In this document: one piece after another, positions 8,311-16,324 of the stretch | Numbering within the stretch: the first letter of the stretch is position 1 | Layout: the number at the start of each line of letters is the position of its first letter | Source: Rhizorhabdus histidinilytica | Lineage (GTDB): Bacteria; Pseudomonadota; Alphaproteobacteria; Sphingomonadales; Sphingomonadaceae | Assembly: GCF_900167915.1 (NCBI RefSeq) | Contig: NZ_FUYM01000009.1 | Coordinates: forward strand, 62,001 to 126,000 | Length of the DNA stretch: 64,000 nucleotides | Reading direction: 5' to 3' | The notes under the pieces: generated by a model | Seen by the model: only the letters and a program-made list of their open reading frames with translations | What the model was told of the DNA's origin: nothing | Database searches by the model: none | Translations under genes and position numbers: made by a program

Positions 8311-9228
8311 CTAGGCCGTGGCGCCGACCACGAGGCAGGCGAGGAACATCAGCAGCCCGGCGAAGCGGTTCGCGCGGAAGCGGGCGAGCGCGTCGGCGGG
8401 GTCGTCGATGCGCAACCCCGCCACCTGCCAGCCCAGGTGCAGCGCCATCGGCAGCAGCGCCAGCGTTCCCAGCAGCTGCGGCCGGAGCAGCCAGAAGGCT
8501 CCGATCCAGCAGCCGATCGCAATCGCGTAGAACAACCCGATGCCCGCCCGCGCATGGGCGCCGAGCGCGCGGGCCGAGGATTTGACCCCCGCGAGCGCAT
8601 CGTCCTCGATATCCTGCAGCGCGTAGATGGTGTCGTAGCCGATCACCCAGAAGATCGATCCGGCGTAGAGCAGCCCCTGCACCGGCGAGAAGCCGCCCGT
8701 CACCGCCGGCCAGCCGACCAGCGCGGCCCAGGAAAAGACGAGGCCGAGCCAGGCCTGCGGCCACCAGGTGATCCGTTTCATGAAAGGATAGGCGGCCACC
8801 GCGCCGAGGCTGGCGAGCGCGGTCAGCGCCGCGACCAGGTTGAGCTGGACGAGCACGACCAGCCCGATCAGGCAGAGCAGACCCAGCCAGACCCAGGCCG
8901 CCTTGAGGCCGACCCGTCCGCTGGCCAGCGGACGCAGGGCGGTGCGCGCCACCTTGCGATCGAGGTCGCGGTCGACGATGTCGTTGTAGACGCAGCCCGC
9001 ACCGCGCATCGCGACCGCGCCGAGCGCGAACCACAGGATCAGGTCCCAGCGCGAGATCGCGCTTCCCGCCAGCGCGATCGCCCAGGCGCCGGGCCAGAAC
9101 AGCAGCCAGCTTCCGATCGGCCGGTCGAACCGGGCGAGCAACCAATAGGGGCGCAGGCCCGGCGGCAGCCGGCGGGCGATCCCGCGCAGCTCGCTGTCGG
9201 GCACGATTTCCTCGACTTCGTCGGCCAT
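8311..9228 (-). CDS. ubiA: 4-hydroxybenzoate polyprenyltransferase
   Basis: A 305-residue integral membrane prenyltransferase that attaches the polyprenyl chain to 4-hydroxybenzoate in ubiquinone synthesis. The two Asp-rich, Mg-diphosphate motifs are present as NDIVDRDLD and DIEDD (in YALQDIEDDALAG), with about eight membrane helices. I chose the ATG at 9228 (MADEVEE); an upstream ATG at 9270 would overlap the divergent rsmE start. The gene is divergent from rsmE. Confidence 0.92.
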   Translation of the reverse strand: MADEVEEIVPDSELRGIARRLPPGLRPYWLLARFDRPIGSWLLFWPGAWAIALAGSAISRWDLILWFALGAVAMRGAGCVYNDIVDRDLDRKVARTALRPLASGRVGLKAAWVWLGLLCLIGLVVLVQLNLVAALTALASLGAVAAYPFMKRITWWPQAWLGLVFSWAALVGWPAVTGGFSPVQGLLYAGSIFWVIGYDTIYALQDIEDDALAGVKSSARALGAHARAGIGLFYAIAIGCWIGAFWLLRPQLLGTLALLPMALHLGWQVAGLRIDDPADALARFRANRFAGLLMFLACLVVGATA

Positions 9229-9268
9229 GGGCGGCAGGTAGGGGAAAAGCCACGCCTTCGGAAGTCCC

Positions 9269-10015
9269 ATGGCCCAAACCCCCGCCTGGCCCCCCGCCAG
9301 CCTGACTCGCCTGTTCGTCGAAACCCAGCTCGCCGCCGGCCTGGCGCTGACCATCGACGGCGGGCAGGCGCATTATCTGTCCACGGTGATGCGGCTGAAG
9401 GCGGGCGATGCGATCGCGCTGTTCGACGATATGAGCGGCGAATGGCGCGCTGTGATCGAACAGGTCGGCAAGCGTGCCGTCGCCGTCCGCGTCGAGGAAC
9501 GGATGCGCGAGCGCGAGGCGGTACCCGACCTGTGGCTGGTCGCGGCGCCGATCAAGAAGGGCCGGATCGACTGGGTCGCGGAAAAGGCATGCGAGCTCGG
9601 CGTCGCGCGCTGGCGGCCGGTGATCACCGGCCGCACCATCGTCGACAGGTTGAACCTCGACCGGCTGCGCGCCCACATGATCGAGGCTGCCGAGCAGTGC
9701 GAGCGCACCGCGCTGCCGATCCTCGACGAGCCGGTGAAGCTGGCCTCGATGCTGCGCGACTGGCCTGCCGACCGGGCGCTGATCTTCGCCGACGAGGAAG
9801 GCGGCGTGCCGATGGTCGAGGCGGTGAAGCCGGGCCCGGCCGCCATCCTCATCGGCCCCGAAGGCGGCTTCACCGACGAGGAGCGCGCCGCGATCCGGGC
9901 CGTCCCGCAGGCGACCGGCGTGTCGCTGGGCCCGCGCATCCTGCGCGCCGACACGGCGATGGCGGCGGCGGTCGCGCTGTGGATGGGGCTGGCCGGCGAC
10001 TGGCGTTCCGAATAA
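9269..10015 (+). CDS. rsmE: 16S rRNA (uracil1498-N3)-methyltransferase
   Basis: A 248-residue SPOUT-class enzyme that methylates U1498 of 16S rRNA using S-adenosylmethionine. The C-terminal knot motifs are clear: LIGPEGGFTDEE and LGPRILRADTA. The N-terminal PUA-like domain (LTRLFVETQL, HYLSTVMRLKAGD) is also typical. It lies 41 bases upstream of gshA on the same strand, a common alphaproteobacterial pair, so they probably share a transcript. Confidence 0.94.
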   Translation: MAQTPAWPPASLTRLFVETQLAAGLALTIDGGQAHYLSTVMRLKAGDAIALFDDMSGEWRAVIEQVGKRAVAVRVEERMREREAVPDLWLVAAPIKKGRIDWVAEKACELGVARWRPVITGRTIVDRLNLDRLRAHMIEAAEQCERTALPILDEPVKLASMLRDWPADRALIFADEEGGVPMVEAVKPGPAAILIGPEGGFTDEERAAIRAVPQATGVSLGPRILRADTAMAAAVALWMGLAGDWRSE

Positions 10016-10056
10016 ACAAACTAGCAACGTACCGATCGGTCCGCTATGGGCGCGCG

Positions 10057-11427
10057 ATGAGCACGCGCAAGGCCTCCGATGGCGAAGATCCCCTGATCGA
10101 ATCCCGCGAGGACCTGCTGTCGGTCTTCGTCGGCGGCGAGAAGCCGAAGGATCGGTGGCGGATCGGCACCGAGCACGAGAAATTCGTGTTCTTCGAGGAT
10201 TCGCACCGGGCCCCCTCCTATGAGGAGCGCGGCGGCATCCACGCGCTGCTGATCGGGCTGACCAAATATGGCTGGCGTCCGGTCTACGAGGGTGAGAACA
10301 TCATCGCGCTCGAAGGCGAGGACGGCAATGTCAGCCTAGAGCCGGCGGGCCAGTTCGAGCTGTCGGGCGCGCCGCTCGACAATCTCCACCAGACCTGCGC
10401 GGAGACCGGCCGCCATCTCGAACAGGTGAAGGCGATCGGCGAGAAGCTCGGCATCGGCTATCTCGGGCTCGGCCTGTGGCCCGACAAGCGGCGCGACGAG
10501 CTGCCGATCATGCCCAAGGGCCGCTACGACATCATGCTGCGCCACATGCCGCGCGTCGGCACGATGGGGCTCGACATGATGCTCCGCACCTGCACCGTCC
10601 AGACCAACCTCGACTATGCGAGCGAGGCGGACATGGTGCGCAAGTTCCGCCTCAGCCTGGCGCTGCAGCCGCTGGCGACCGCGCTGTTCGCCAATTCGCC
10701 CTTCCTGGAGGGCAAGCCCAACGGCTTCCTCAGCTATCGCAGCCACATCTGGACCGACACCGATCCGCATCGCACCGGCATGCTGCCCTTCGTCTTCGAG
10801 GACGGCTTCGGCTATGAGCGCTACGCCGATTATATGCTCGACGTGCCGATGTATTTCGCCTTCCGCGACGGCTATGTCGACGCGGCGGGGCTCAGCTTCC
10901 GCGACTTCATGGACGGCAAGCTGCCGGTGCTGCCGGGCGAGCGGCCGACGATCGGCGACTGGCACGACCATCTGTCGACCGCCTTCCCCGAGGTGCGGCT
11001 CAAGAGCTTCCTGGAGATGCGCGGCGCCGACGGCGGACCGCACGACCGGATCTGCGCTTTGCCCGCCTTCTGGGTCGGCCTGCTCTACGACGACAGCGCG
11101 CTCGACGCCGCCTGGGACCTGGTCAAGCACTGGACGATCGAGGACCATCATCGCATCCGCGCGGAGGTGCCGAAGCTCGGACTGCGCGCGACCGGTCCGC
11201 GCGGGCGCAGCCTGCGCGACCTTGCGGAGATCGTGCTCGACATCGCGGCGGAGGGGCTGAAGGCGCGCGCGCGGATCAACGGCGCGGGCGACGACGAACG
11301 CGGTTTCCTCGCTCCGCTGCGCGAGATCGTCGCGAGCGGCAAGACTCCGGCCGAACGGTTGCTCGATCTCTATCACGGCGCCTGGGGCGGCGACATCGGC
11401 CGGGTCTATCAGGACGCCCGCTTCTGA
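10057..11427 (+). CDS. gshA: Glutamate-cysteine ligase (alphaproteobacterial/plant type)
   Basis: A 456-residue GCS2-family ATP-dependent ligase making gamma-glutamylcysteine, the first step of glutathione synthesis. Signatures are IGTEHEKFVF, the substrate-site region MPKGRYDIMLRHMPRVG, and RTCTVQTNLDY. The length suits the alphaproteobacterial class rather than the E. coli type. The ATG at 10057 is taken although the frame is open far upstream, because family similarity starts here (MSTRKASDGED) and rsmE occupies the upstream DNA. No gshB is in the window. Confidence 0.93.
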   Translation: MSTRKASDGEDPLIESREDLLSVFVGGEKPKDRWRIGTEHEKFVFFEDSHRAPSYEERGGIHALLIGLTKYGWRPVYEGENIIALEGEDGNVSLEPAGQFELSGAPLDNLHQTCAETGRHLEQVKAIGEKLGIGYLGLGLWPDKRRDELPIMPKGRYDIMLRHMPRVGTMGLDMMLRTCTVQTNLDYASEADMVRKFRLSLALQPLATALFANSPFLEGKPNGFLSYRSHIWTDTDPHRTGMLPFVFEDGFGYERYADYMLDVPMYFAFRDGYVDAAGLSFRDFMDGKLPVLPGERPTIGDWHDHLSTAFPEVRLKSFLEMRGADGGPHDRICALPAFWVGLLYDDSALDAAWDLVKHWTIEDHHRIRAEVPKLGLRATGPRGRSLRDLAEIVLDIAAEGLKARARINGAGDDERGFLAPLREIVASGKTPAERLLDLYHGAWGGDIGRVYQDARF

Positions 11428-11539
11428 CCGCCAGAGCGTGACGTCGCTGCAACAGTCGGCGCAATAAAGCCACCGTCCGTCCCCTTTTCGCCGCGGCGGC
11501 GCGAGCGCGCTGGCACATCGGAAAATGTTGCGATAGAAA

Positions 11540-11700
11540 ACACCTGCTGCGTCGGCAGGAGACACCCGCACAACGGGGCTCGTCGCGGGAGAGAAATGCA
11601 CCGGTGAAAGTCCGGTACGGCGTGCAAGACGTGGTGGCTGCGGTAAAATCGAGGGCAAGGCCTTGCCTGTCCCGAGCCGGGGGATCCGGCCCGCAGCTCC
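11540..11700 (+). promoter_or_regulatory. Probable cobalamin riboswitch upstream of the CAP-domain gene
   Basis: The 460-base gap after gshA carries a cobalamin-aptamer-like series on the plus strand. There is a CCCGcacaaCGGG hairpin, then CGGGAGA, then the P5 hairpin CCGGTGAAAGTCCGG, then TACGGCGTGCAAGACGTGG (matching the conserved region after P5). A distal hairpin GAGCCGGGGGATCCGGCCC (11673-11691) resembles the closing AGCCAGGAGACCTGCC motif. The match is by eye and some consensus positions differ. The next gene is 11889-12431. Between about 11700 and 11888 I see no further gene. Confidence 0.6.
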
Positions 11701-11888
11701 ACCGCCCCATCCCCTTTTCGAACTGGTGAAGATCGCGTCAACCCTGTCGCGAATCCCAAGCGTTTCCGCGAAAAACGCCCAGCGACCGCGGCGCGGGATG
11801 CTGAAGATCGCGATCACCAATCTCCCCAACCCGCCGGCAAGACCTGCCGCGCCACCATCGCGCCGATCGGATCAACCGGAGGATCGAT

Positions 11889-12431
11889 ATGGGTTTCGGC
11901 TGGGGCAGGACGAAGGCGGCGAAGCTGGCGGGCGCGCTCGCCCTGGCGGCCGCGACTCCGTTCGTGCAGGGCGCGACCGGCATCGACAATCATTTCGAGC
12001 AACGTCTGCTCGCCGTCCACAACCGGGAGCGGGCGAGCCTGGGCATTCCGCCTCTCGCCTGGAACGAGCTGCTGGCGCGCGACGCCCGCCTCTATGCCGC
12101 CGAGCTGACCCGGATCGGCTATCTCGTCCACAGCGAGGACGACCCCGCCGAAACCGATCCGCAGGGCGAGAATCTATGGGCCGGCACGCGCGGCTATTAC
12201 GGCCCCGAGCAGATGGTCGGCCTGTGGGTCGACGAGAAGAAGGATTTCCAGGCGGGCATCTTCCCGAACAACAGCCGGAGCGGCGATCTGGAGAATGTCG
12301 CGCATTACACGCAGGTCGTCTGGCGCTCCTCGCGCGCGGTCGGCTGCGCACTGGCGCATGGCCGCGTCGACGATTTTCTGGTCTGCCGCTACAGCGAAGG
12401 CGGCAACGTCATCGGTGAAGTGCCGTTCTGA
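11889..12431 (+). CDS. Secreted CAP (SCP/PR-1) domain protein
   Basis: A 180-residue protein with a signal peptide (LAGALALAAATPFVQGA) and one CAP domain. The conserved tetrad elements are visible: AVHNRERASLG (His), GENLWAG (Glu), AHYTQVVWRSSRAVGCA (His) and a final FLVCRYSEGGN. CAP proteins are secreted and have varied roles (lipid or peptide binding); the bacterial function is unknown. GGAGGAT precedes the ATG by a few bases. The riboswitch-like RNA upstream suggests B12-dependent expression, which is unexpected for this family. Confidence 0.9.
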   Translation: MGFGWGRTKAAKLAGALALAAATPFVQGATGIDNHFEQRLLAVHNRERASLGIPPLAWNELLARDARLYAAELTRIGYLVHSEDDPAETDPQGENLWAGTRGYYGPEQMVGLWVDEKKDFQAGIFPNNSRSGDLENVAHYTQVVWRSSRAVGCALAHGRVDDFLVCRYSEGGNVIGEVPF

Positions 12432-12450
12432 AGACCAGGTTCGAAGACGA

Positions 12451-12498
12451 CGTCATCCCGGCGAAGCAACCGTCATGCCGGCGGAGGCCGGGATGACG
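12451..12498. repeat. Short intergenic palindromic repeat (family R2)
   Basis: CGTCATCCCGGCG at the left end pairs with GGCCGGGATGACG at the right, with a second CGTCATGCCGGCG between. A related longer unit is at 40861-40952. It separates convergent genes and may act as a bidirectional terminator. Confidence 0.65.
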
Positions 12499-12520
12499 GC
12501 TTGGGTCGAGACCCGTCAGA

Positions 12521-13021
12521 CTAAGCCTGCGGCTCCCCTTCCGGCGCCGTCCCATTCTTCCGATAGGTCACCCGCGCGACTCCGCCGATCAGTGCGAAGC
12601 CGAGCATGAGCTGGACCCAGGTCGACGGTTCGGGAACGCCCGGCGAAGGGGGATTGGGATTGCCGGTGCTCGGCGGCACGAAGATTCGCGGCGTCAGCGG
12701 GACCGCAACGTCGGGCGGCGGCGCCTCGGCCACCTGCAGCGGGGTCGTCTCGACCGGGACCGGGGTCACCGCCGGCAGGTCCGACAGCGCGAAGGGAGTG
12801 ACCGTCGGGCACGGCGTCTCGGCCGACGCGACCTGGACGCCTTCTTCGGGCGTGGCGCGGACGCGGGTCTTGGGCTTGGCATATTGGCGCGGCTGGGTTG
12901 CCTTGTGGACCGCGTCGCGGACCTGGGGAACGCCCAGGCTCAATGCGGTGGTTCCCGCCACCGGACAGACACAGGTCATCAGCAGCTTGGCCGCCTTGGA
13001 CGCAACAGCTTCCTTCAACAT
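12521..13021 (-). CDS. PEP-CTERM sorting-signal protein, probable exosortase cargo
   Basis: A 166-residue protein ending in a textbook PEP-CTERM tail: the PEPSTW motif, a hydrophobic stretch (VQLMLGFALIGGVA) and a basic end (RVTYRKN). The tail directs processing by an exosortase, whose gene is divergent next door. The middle is Pro/Thr/Val-rich low complexity (TPVPVETTPLQVAEAPPP). The N-terminus is hydrophobic with two close cysteines (LLMTCVCPVAGTTALSLG) and may be an uncleaved or atypical signal. No enzymatic domain is recognised; a structural or surface role is inference. Confidence 0.85.
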   Translation of the reverse strand: MLKEAVASKAAKLLMTCVCPVAGTTALSLGVPQVRDAVHKATQPRQYAKPKTRVRATPEEGVQVASAETPCPTVTPFALSDLPAVTPVPVETTPLQVAEAPPPDVAVPLTPRIFVPPSTGNPNPPSPGVPEPSTWVQLMLGFALIGGVARVTYRKNGTAPEGEPQA

Positions 13022-13267
13022 GCAGAACTACCCCGACACTCCCCCGGCGCCACAAAGCGCATCGCTTCCAATAGCATATTTTCGGATCAAGTCCAAAATC
13101 GGGGTGGTAAACATCTGCAACTTCCGCCCGACCAAGCCCACCCCGCGCCATCCGACGACTGTTCCGCCACGCGACGATCCGCTATGGGCAGTTGCGGTGC
13201 ATTGGCGGGGTCGATGCCCGGAACATGGTTGAGATGGCGTGAATCCTTGAGCAGATCGGTGGGGGAC

Positions 13268-14179
13268 ATGGCGGAGAGCCGGCCGGTGGGGGACCATGGC
13301 CGCTACGGACTGGCCGATCTGCTGCCGCTGCTCGCCTTCGTGCGCCGCTTCTGGCCGCTCGCGATCGGCGTCGCGGCGGTGGTCGTGCCGACGCTCTACG
13401 GCGTCGCCACCCAGAACTGGACCACCGAGCAAGGCGCGCACGGCCCGATCGTGCTGGCGACCGCGCTGTGGCTGTTCTGGCGCCGCTGGGGCGAGGTGCG
13501 CTCGCTCGCCCGCCCCGGCGATACGCGGCTCGCGGCGCTTGCCTATCTGGTGGTCGCGCCGCTCTACATGGTCGCGCGGATCATCAACGTCATCGAGGTC
13601 GAAGGCTTCATGATGTACGGCCTGCTGCTGATCACCGCCTATTGGCTGATCGGCTGGCAGCCGCTGCGCGCAATGTGGTTCCCGGTCTTCTACATGCTGT
13701 TCATCTTCCCGCCGCCCGACACGGTGGTGGCGATGGTCACCCAGCCGCTCAAGATCGGCATCTCGCAGACGGCGATCGACCTGCTCCATGGGCTCGGCTA
13801 CCCGATCGCCGGATCGGGGGTGATGATCATCATCGGCCAGTACCAGTTGCTGATCGCGGCGGCCTGCGCGGGCCTCAACTCGCTGATCAGCCTGTCGGCG
13901 ATCGGCCTGTTCTACGTCTACATCCGGCATAATGCGAACTGGCGCTACGCGCTGCTGCTGATGCTGGCGATCGTGCCGGTGGCGATCCTCGCCAACTTCA
14001 TCCGGGTGCTCGCGCTGATCCTCATCACCCATTATCTCGGCGACGAGGCGGCGCAGGGCTTCCTCCACACCTTCTCGGGCATCACCATGTTCCTGTTCTC
14101 GGTCCTCGGCATCTTCGCGGTCGACGCGCTGGCGTCGCCGCTGCGCCGCCGGCTGGCGCGCGGAGGCGGCGGACGATGA
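13268..14179 (+). CDS. Exosortase (XrtV-type by context)
   Basis: A 303-residue multi-pass inner-membrane protein that cleaves and anchors PEP-CTERM proteins during export. The catalytic triad is visible: Cys200 in AAACAGLNSL, Arg246 in ANFIRVLAL and His267 in FLHTFSG. A Gly-rich ribosome site (GGTGGGGG) precedes the ATG, which fixes the start; the frame extends upstream but through a divergent promoter region. epsI overlaps downstream by 4 bases. The V-subtype label rests on the neighbouring accessory protein and the sphingomonad setting. Confidence 0.93.
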   Translation: MAESRPVGDHGRYGLADLLPLLAFVRRFWPLAIGVAAVVVPTLYGVATQNWTTEQGAHGPIVLATALWLFWRRWGEVRSLARPGDTRLAALAYLVVAPLYMVARIINVIEVEGFMMYGLLLITAYWLIGWQPLRAMWFPVFYMLFIFPPPDTVVAMVTQPLKIGISQTAIDLLHGLGYPIAGSGVMIIIGQYQLLIAAACAGLNSLISLSAIGLFYVYIRHNANWRYALLLMLAIVPVAILANFIRVLALILITHYLGDEAAQGFLHTFSGITMFLFSVLGIFAVDALASPLRRRLARGGGGR

Positions 14180-14922
14180 GCGGCGGCGACACCGACGACC
14201 GCCGCCTGCTGTCGCGGCGCGCGCTGATCGCCGGCGGGCTGCTGACCGGCGCGGGCGTCGTCGCCAATGCGCGCCGGCCCGACGTCCCGTTCCGCATGAT
14301 CAAGGAAGCGAAGCTCAACCCGCTCTTCCCCTGGAAGATCGGCGACTGGGAATATCAGACGAGCAGCGGCCTGGTGCTTCCGCCGCCGGACCAGATGAGC
14401 GACAGGCTCTATAACGCCATCATCACGCGCTATTATGCCTCGCCGACCCAGCTGCCGGTCATGTTCCTGATCGCCTATAACGGCATCCAGGACGGCATGC
14501 TGCAGGTCCATCGGCCCGAAGTCTGCTATCCGGCGGCAGGCTATGCAATCGAGCATGAGCGGCTGATCGGGCTCGACGCGGGGGGCGGGGTCGAGGTGCC
14601 CGGCCACTATCTTGCCGCGCGCAGCGTCAGCCGGCACGAGCAGCTCATCTATTGGACGCGGATCGGCAACGACTTCCCCACCCAGTGGTGGCAGCAGCAT
14701 TGGGCAGTAGCGAAGGAGAACCTGAAGGGCCGGGTGCCCGACGGCATGCTGATCCGCTTCTCGACCGCGGCCCCGGACGACAAGACCGCGATCCTGACGC
14801 TCAGGCGCTTCCTGGAGCCCTTCTTCGCCTCCCTCTCCCCCACCGCGCGGCGGCTGGTGCTGGGCGAGGCGGGGGCGCCCGGGTTGAAGGACCAGATCCT
14901 GTCCAGCCAGCCGAAACGCTAA
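14176..14922 (+). CDS. epsI: EpsI-family exosortase-associated protein
   Basis: A 248-residue EpsI protein: a short N-terminal membrane/twin-Arg-like segment (RRALIAGGLLTGAGVV), then the EpsI domain with IGDWEYQTSSG, the diagnostic HRPEVCYPAAGY stretch and WTRIGNDFPTQWW near the middle. In other exosortase systems EpsI is either fused to the exosortase C-terminus or encoded beside it. It is thought to assist processing or polysaccharide linkage. It overlaps the exosortase stop by 4 bases (ATGA). Confidence 0.9.
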   Translation: MSGGDTDDRRLLSRRALIAGGLLTGAGVVANARRPDVPFRMIKEAKLNPLFPWKIGDWEYQTSSGLVLPPPDQMSDRLYNAIITRYYASPTQLPVMFLIAYNGIQDGMLQVHRPEVCYPAAGYAIEHERLIGLDAGGGVEVPGHYLAARSVSRHEQLIYWTRIGNDFPTQWWQQHWAVAKENLKGRVPDGMLIRFSTAAPDDKTAILTLRRFLEPFFASLSPTARRLVLGEAGAPGLKDQILSSQPKR

Positions 14923-14928
14923 CCCTGC

Positions 14929-15198
14929 CTAGCGCCGGGGCTTGTCGAGCGGCCGCAGCACGACATGGACGAAGGCGAGCGTGCCCAGGATCACCGCGAC
15001 CGCGATGAGGTGATAGACGATTCCGCCGCCGGCGACCGCCTTGTTGCCGAAATAATTGGCCACCGCGCAGCCCGCCGACGCCATGAGATAATGCAGCATC
15101 GAATCCCGAGGGGGCTCGTCACCGGTCGACCGTTGCAGGAAAAGCACCACCAGGCCGGCGAAGATCGCGACGGTGACCCAATCGTAAACTGTTTCCAA
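14929..15198 (-). CDS. Small membrane protein, exosortase-locus accessory
   Basis: An 89-residue protein with three predicted membrane segments (VTVAIFAGLVVLFL; YLMASAGCAVANYFG; VYHLIAVAVILGTLAFVHVV). It matches the small accessory protein found beside XrtV exosortases in sphingomonads. It is encoded on the opposite strand 6 bases after epsI. Its function is unknown; its repeated location beside the exosortase suggests a role in the sorting system. Confidence 0.7.
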   Translation of the reverse strand: METVYDWVTVAIFAGLVVLFLQRSTGDEPPRDSMLHYLMASAGCAVANYFGNKAVAGGGIVYHLIAVAVILGTLAFVHVVLRPLDKPRR

Positions 15199-15308
15199 CT
15201 ATGCTGCCCTCCCGCGATCGAGGAGCCATACAGGCTTGTCGCCGGGGCTGGCAATCATGTAGCACGGGAATGACGATCGGTGTTCCACAGGCGTCGGGGG
15301 AATTGGAA

Positions 15309-16172
15309 GTGAAGGTTAAAGCTGCACTTTTGGGCGGCGCGATGGTCGCGGCCCTGCTGGTTTCCGGCTGCCACAAGGAGCCGAAGGGCCAGATATTGGC
15401 CATCGTCAACGGCGAGGAAATCTCGCTGCAGGAACTCAATGCCGAGCTTCAGGGCACGCGCATTCCGGATTCGGTCGACCGTGACAAGCTTCGCAAGCAG
15501 GTGCTGCAGCGGCTGATCGATCGTAAGCTGATCGTCCAGAAGGCGCGCGAGCAAGGTCTCGACAAGACACCCGAGTTCGTCACCCAGCAGCGCCGGCTCG
15601 AGGAGAATCTCCTCGTCACCATGTTGGGGCAGAAGATCGCGTCGACGGTGCCGATGCCCGACGATCGCGACATCACCCAGTACATCGCCGACAACCCGAC
15701 GCAGTTCGCAGGGCGCCAGCGGCTGCTGCTCGACCAGATTCAGTTCGCGGCGCCGAAGGACCCCAAGCAGCTGCTGACGCTGCGCGACGCGCATACGCTC
15801 GAAGCCTTGGCGGCGGGCATCCAGAAGCTCGGCCTCGGCATGTCGCGCGGCAAGGGCGTGATCGACACCGGCCGGCTCGATCCGGCGCTCGTCAAGGTGA
15901 TCAACGAGCTTCCGCCGGGCGAGCCGTTCGTGCTGCCGTCGAACGGCCAATATGTCGCCAGCGTCATCGTTGGCCGCGACGCGACGCCGACGCCGACCCC
16001 GATCGCGCGCCAGGCCGCCGCCGAGATGGTCCGCCGCAAGGAGTTGGTCGCCGAGAGCAAGGCCCAGGTCGCCCGTGCCCGTTCGAGCGCCGAGATCCAG
16101 TATCAGCCGGGCTACGAGCCCGACAAGTCGGCGATCAAGGCGAGCCAGGCGAAGGAAGAGAAGAAGAAGTAA
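15309..16172 (+). CDS. EpsD-like peptidyl-prolyl isomerase lipoprotein
   Basis: A 287-residue SurA/parvulin-like lipoprotein of the EpsD type seen in exosortase/exopolysaccharide loci. The lipobox is LLVSGC at about residue 19, followed by a SurA-N-like helical domain (NGEEISLQELNAEL; LRKQVLQRLIDRKLIV) and a parvulin-like domain around residues 130-220 (LDQIQFAAPKD). I selected the GTG at 15309 because GGGGGAATTGG lies just upstream and the signal peptide begins there. The tail is Lys-rich (AKEEKKK). It may help fold envelope components of the polysaccharide machinery. Confidence 0.82.
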   Translation: MKVKAALLGGAMVAALLVSGCHKEPKGQILAIVNGEEISLQELNAELQGTRIPDSVDRDKLRKQVLQRLIDRKLIVQKAREQGLDKTPEFVTQQRRLEENLLVTMLGQKIASTVPMPDDRDITQYIADNPTQFAGRQRLLLDQIQFAAPKDPKQLLTLRDAHTLEALAAGIQKLGLGMSRGKGVIDTGRLDPALVKVINELPPGEPFVLPSNGQYVASVIVGRDATPTPTPIARQAAAEMVRRKELVAESKAQVARARSSAEIQYQPGYEPDKSAIKASQAKEEKKK

Positions 16173-16200
16173 CGGCCGGAGCGTCGGCCCACTTCTTCAT

Positions 16201-16293
16201 CGTCATTCCCGCGAAGCGGGAATCCATGGACGGCGGCACCTCGCGTCGAACAGTGTCCCATGTCCGTGGATTTCCGCTTTCGCGGGAATGACG
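16201..16293. repeat. Intergenic inverted repeat (family R1, copy 2)
   Basis: A near copy of 8198-8291 with the same ends (CGTCATTCCCGCG and CGCGGGAATGACG) and the same internal GGACGGCGGCACCTCGC. It lies between convergent genes and could terminate both. Confidence 0.8.
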
Positions 16294-16324
16294 AAGGGGG
16301 AGAGCCGTGGTTCTCGCCCGCCCC

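Noticed and set aside
8437-10056. An open frame running into gshA from within ubiA and rsmE
   Set aside because: It is an upstream extension of the gshA frame through other genes; similarity to gshA begins at 10057.
11580-11700. Group II intron fragment suggested by GTGAAAGTCCGGTACGG
   Set aside because: There is no domain V hairpin, no reverse transcriptase and no 5' GUGYG boundary; the order of elements fits a cobalamin aptamer better.
10336-11829. A 497-codon minus-strand frame opposite gshA
   Set aside because: Shadow of gshA; it would also cover the riboswitch-like region, and shows no protein family features.
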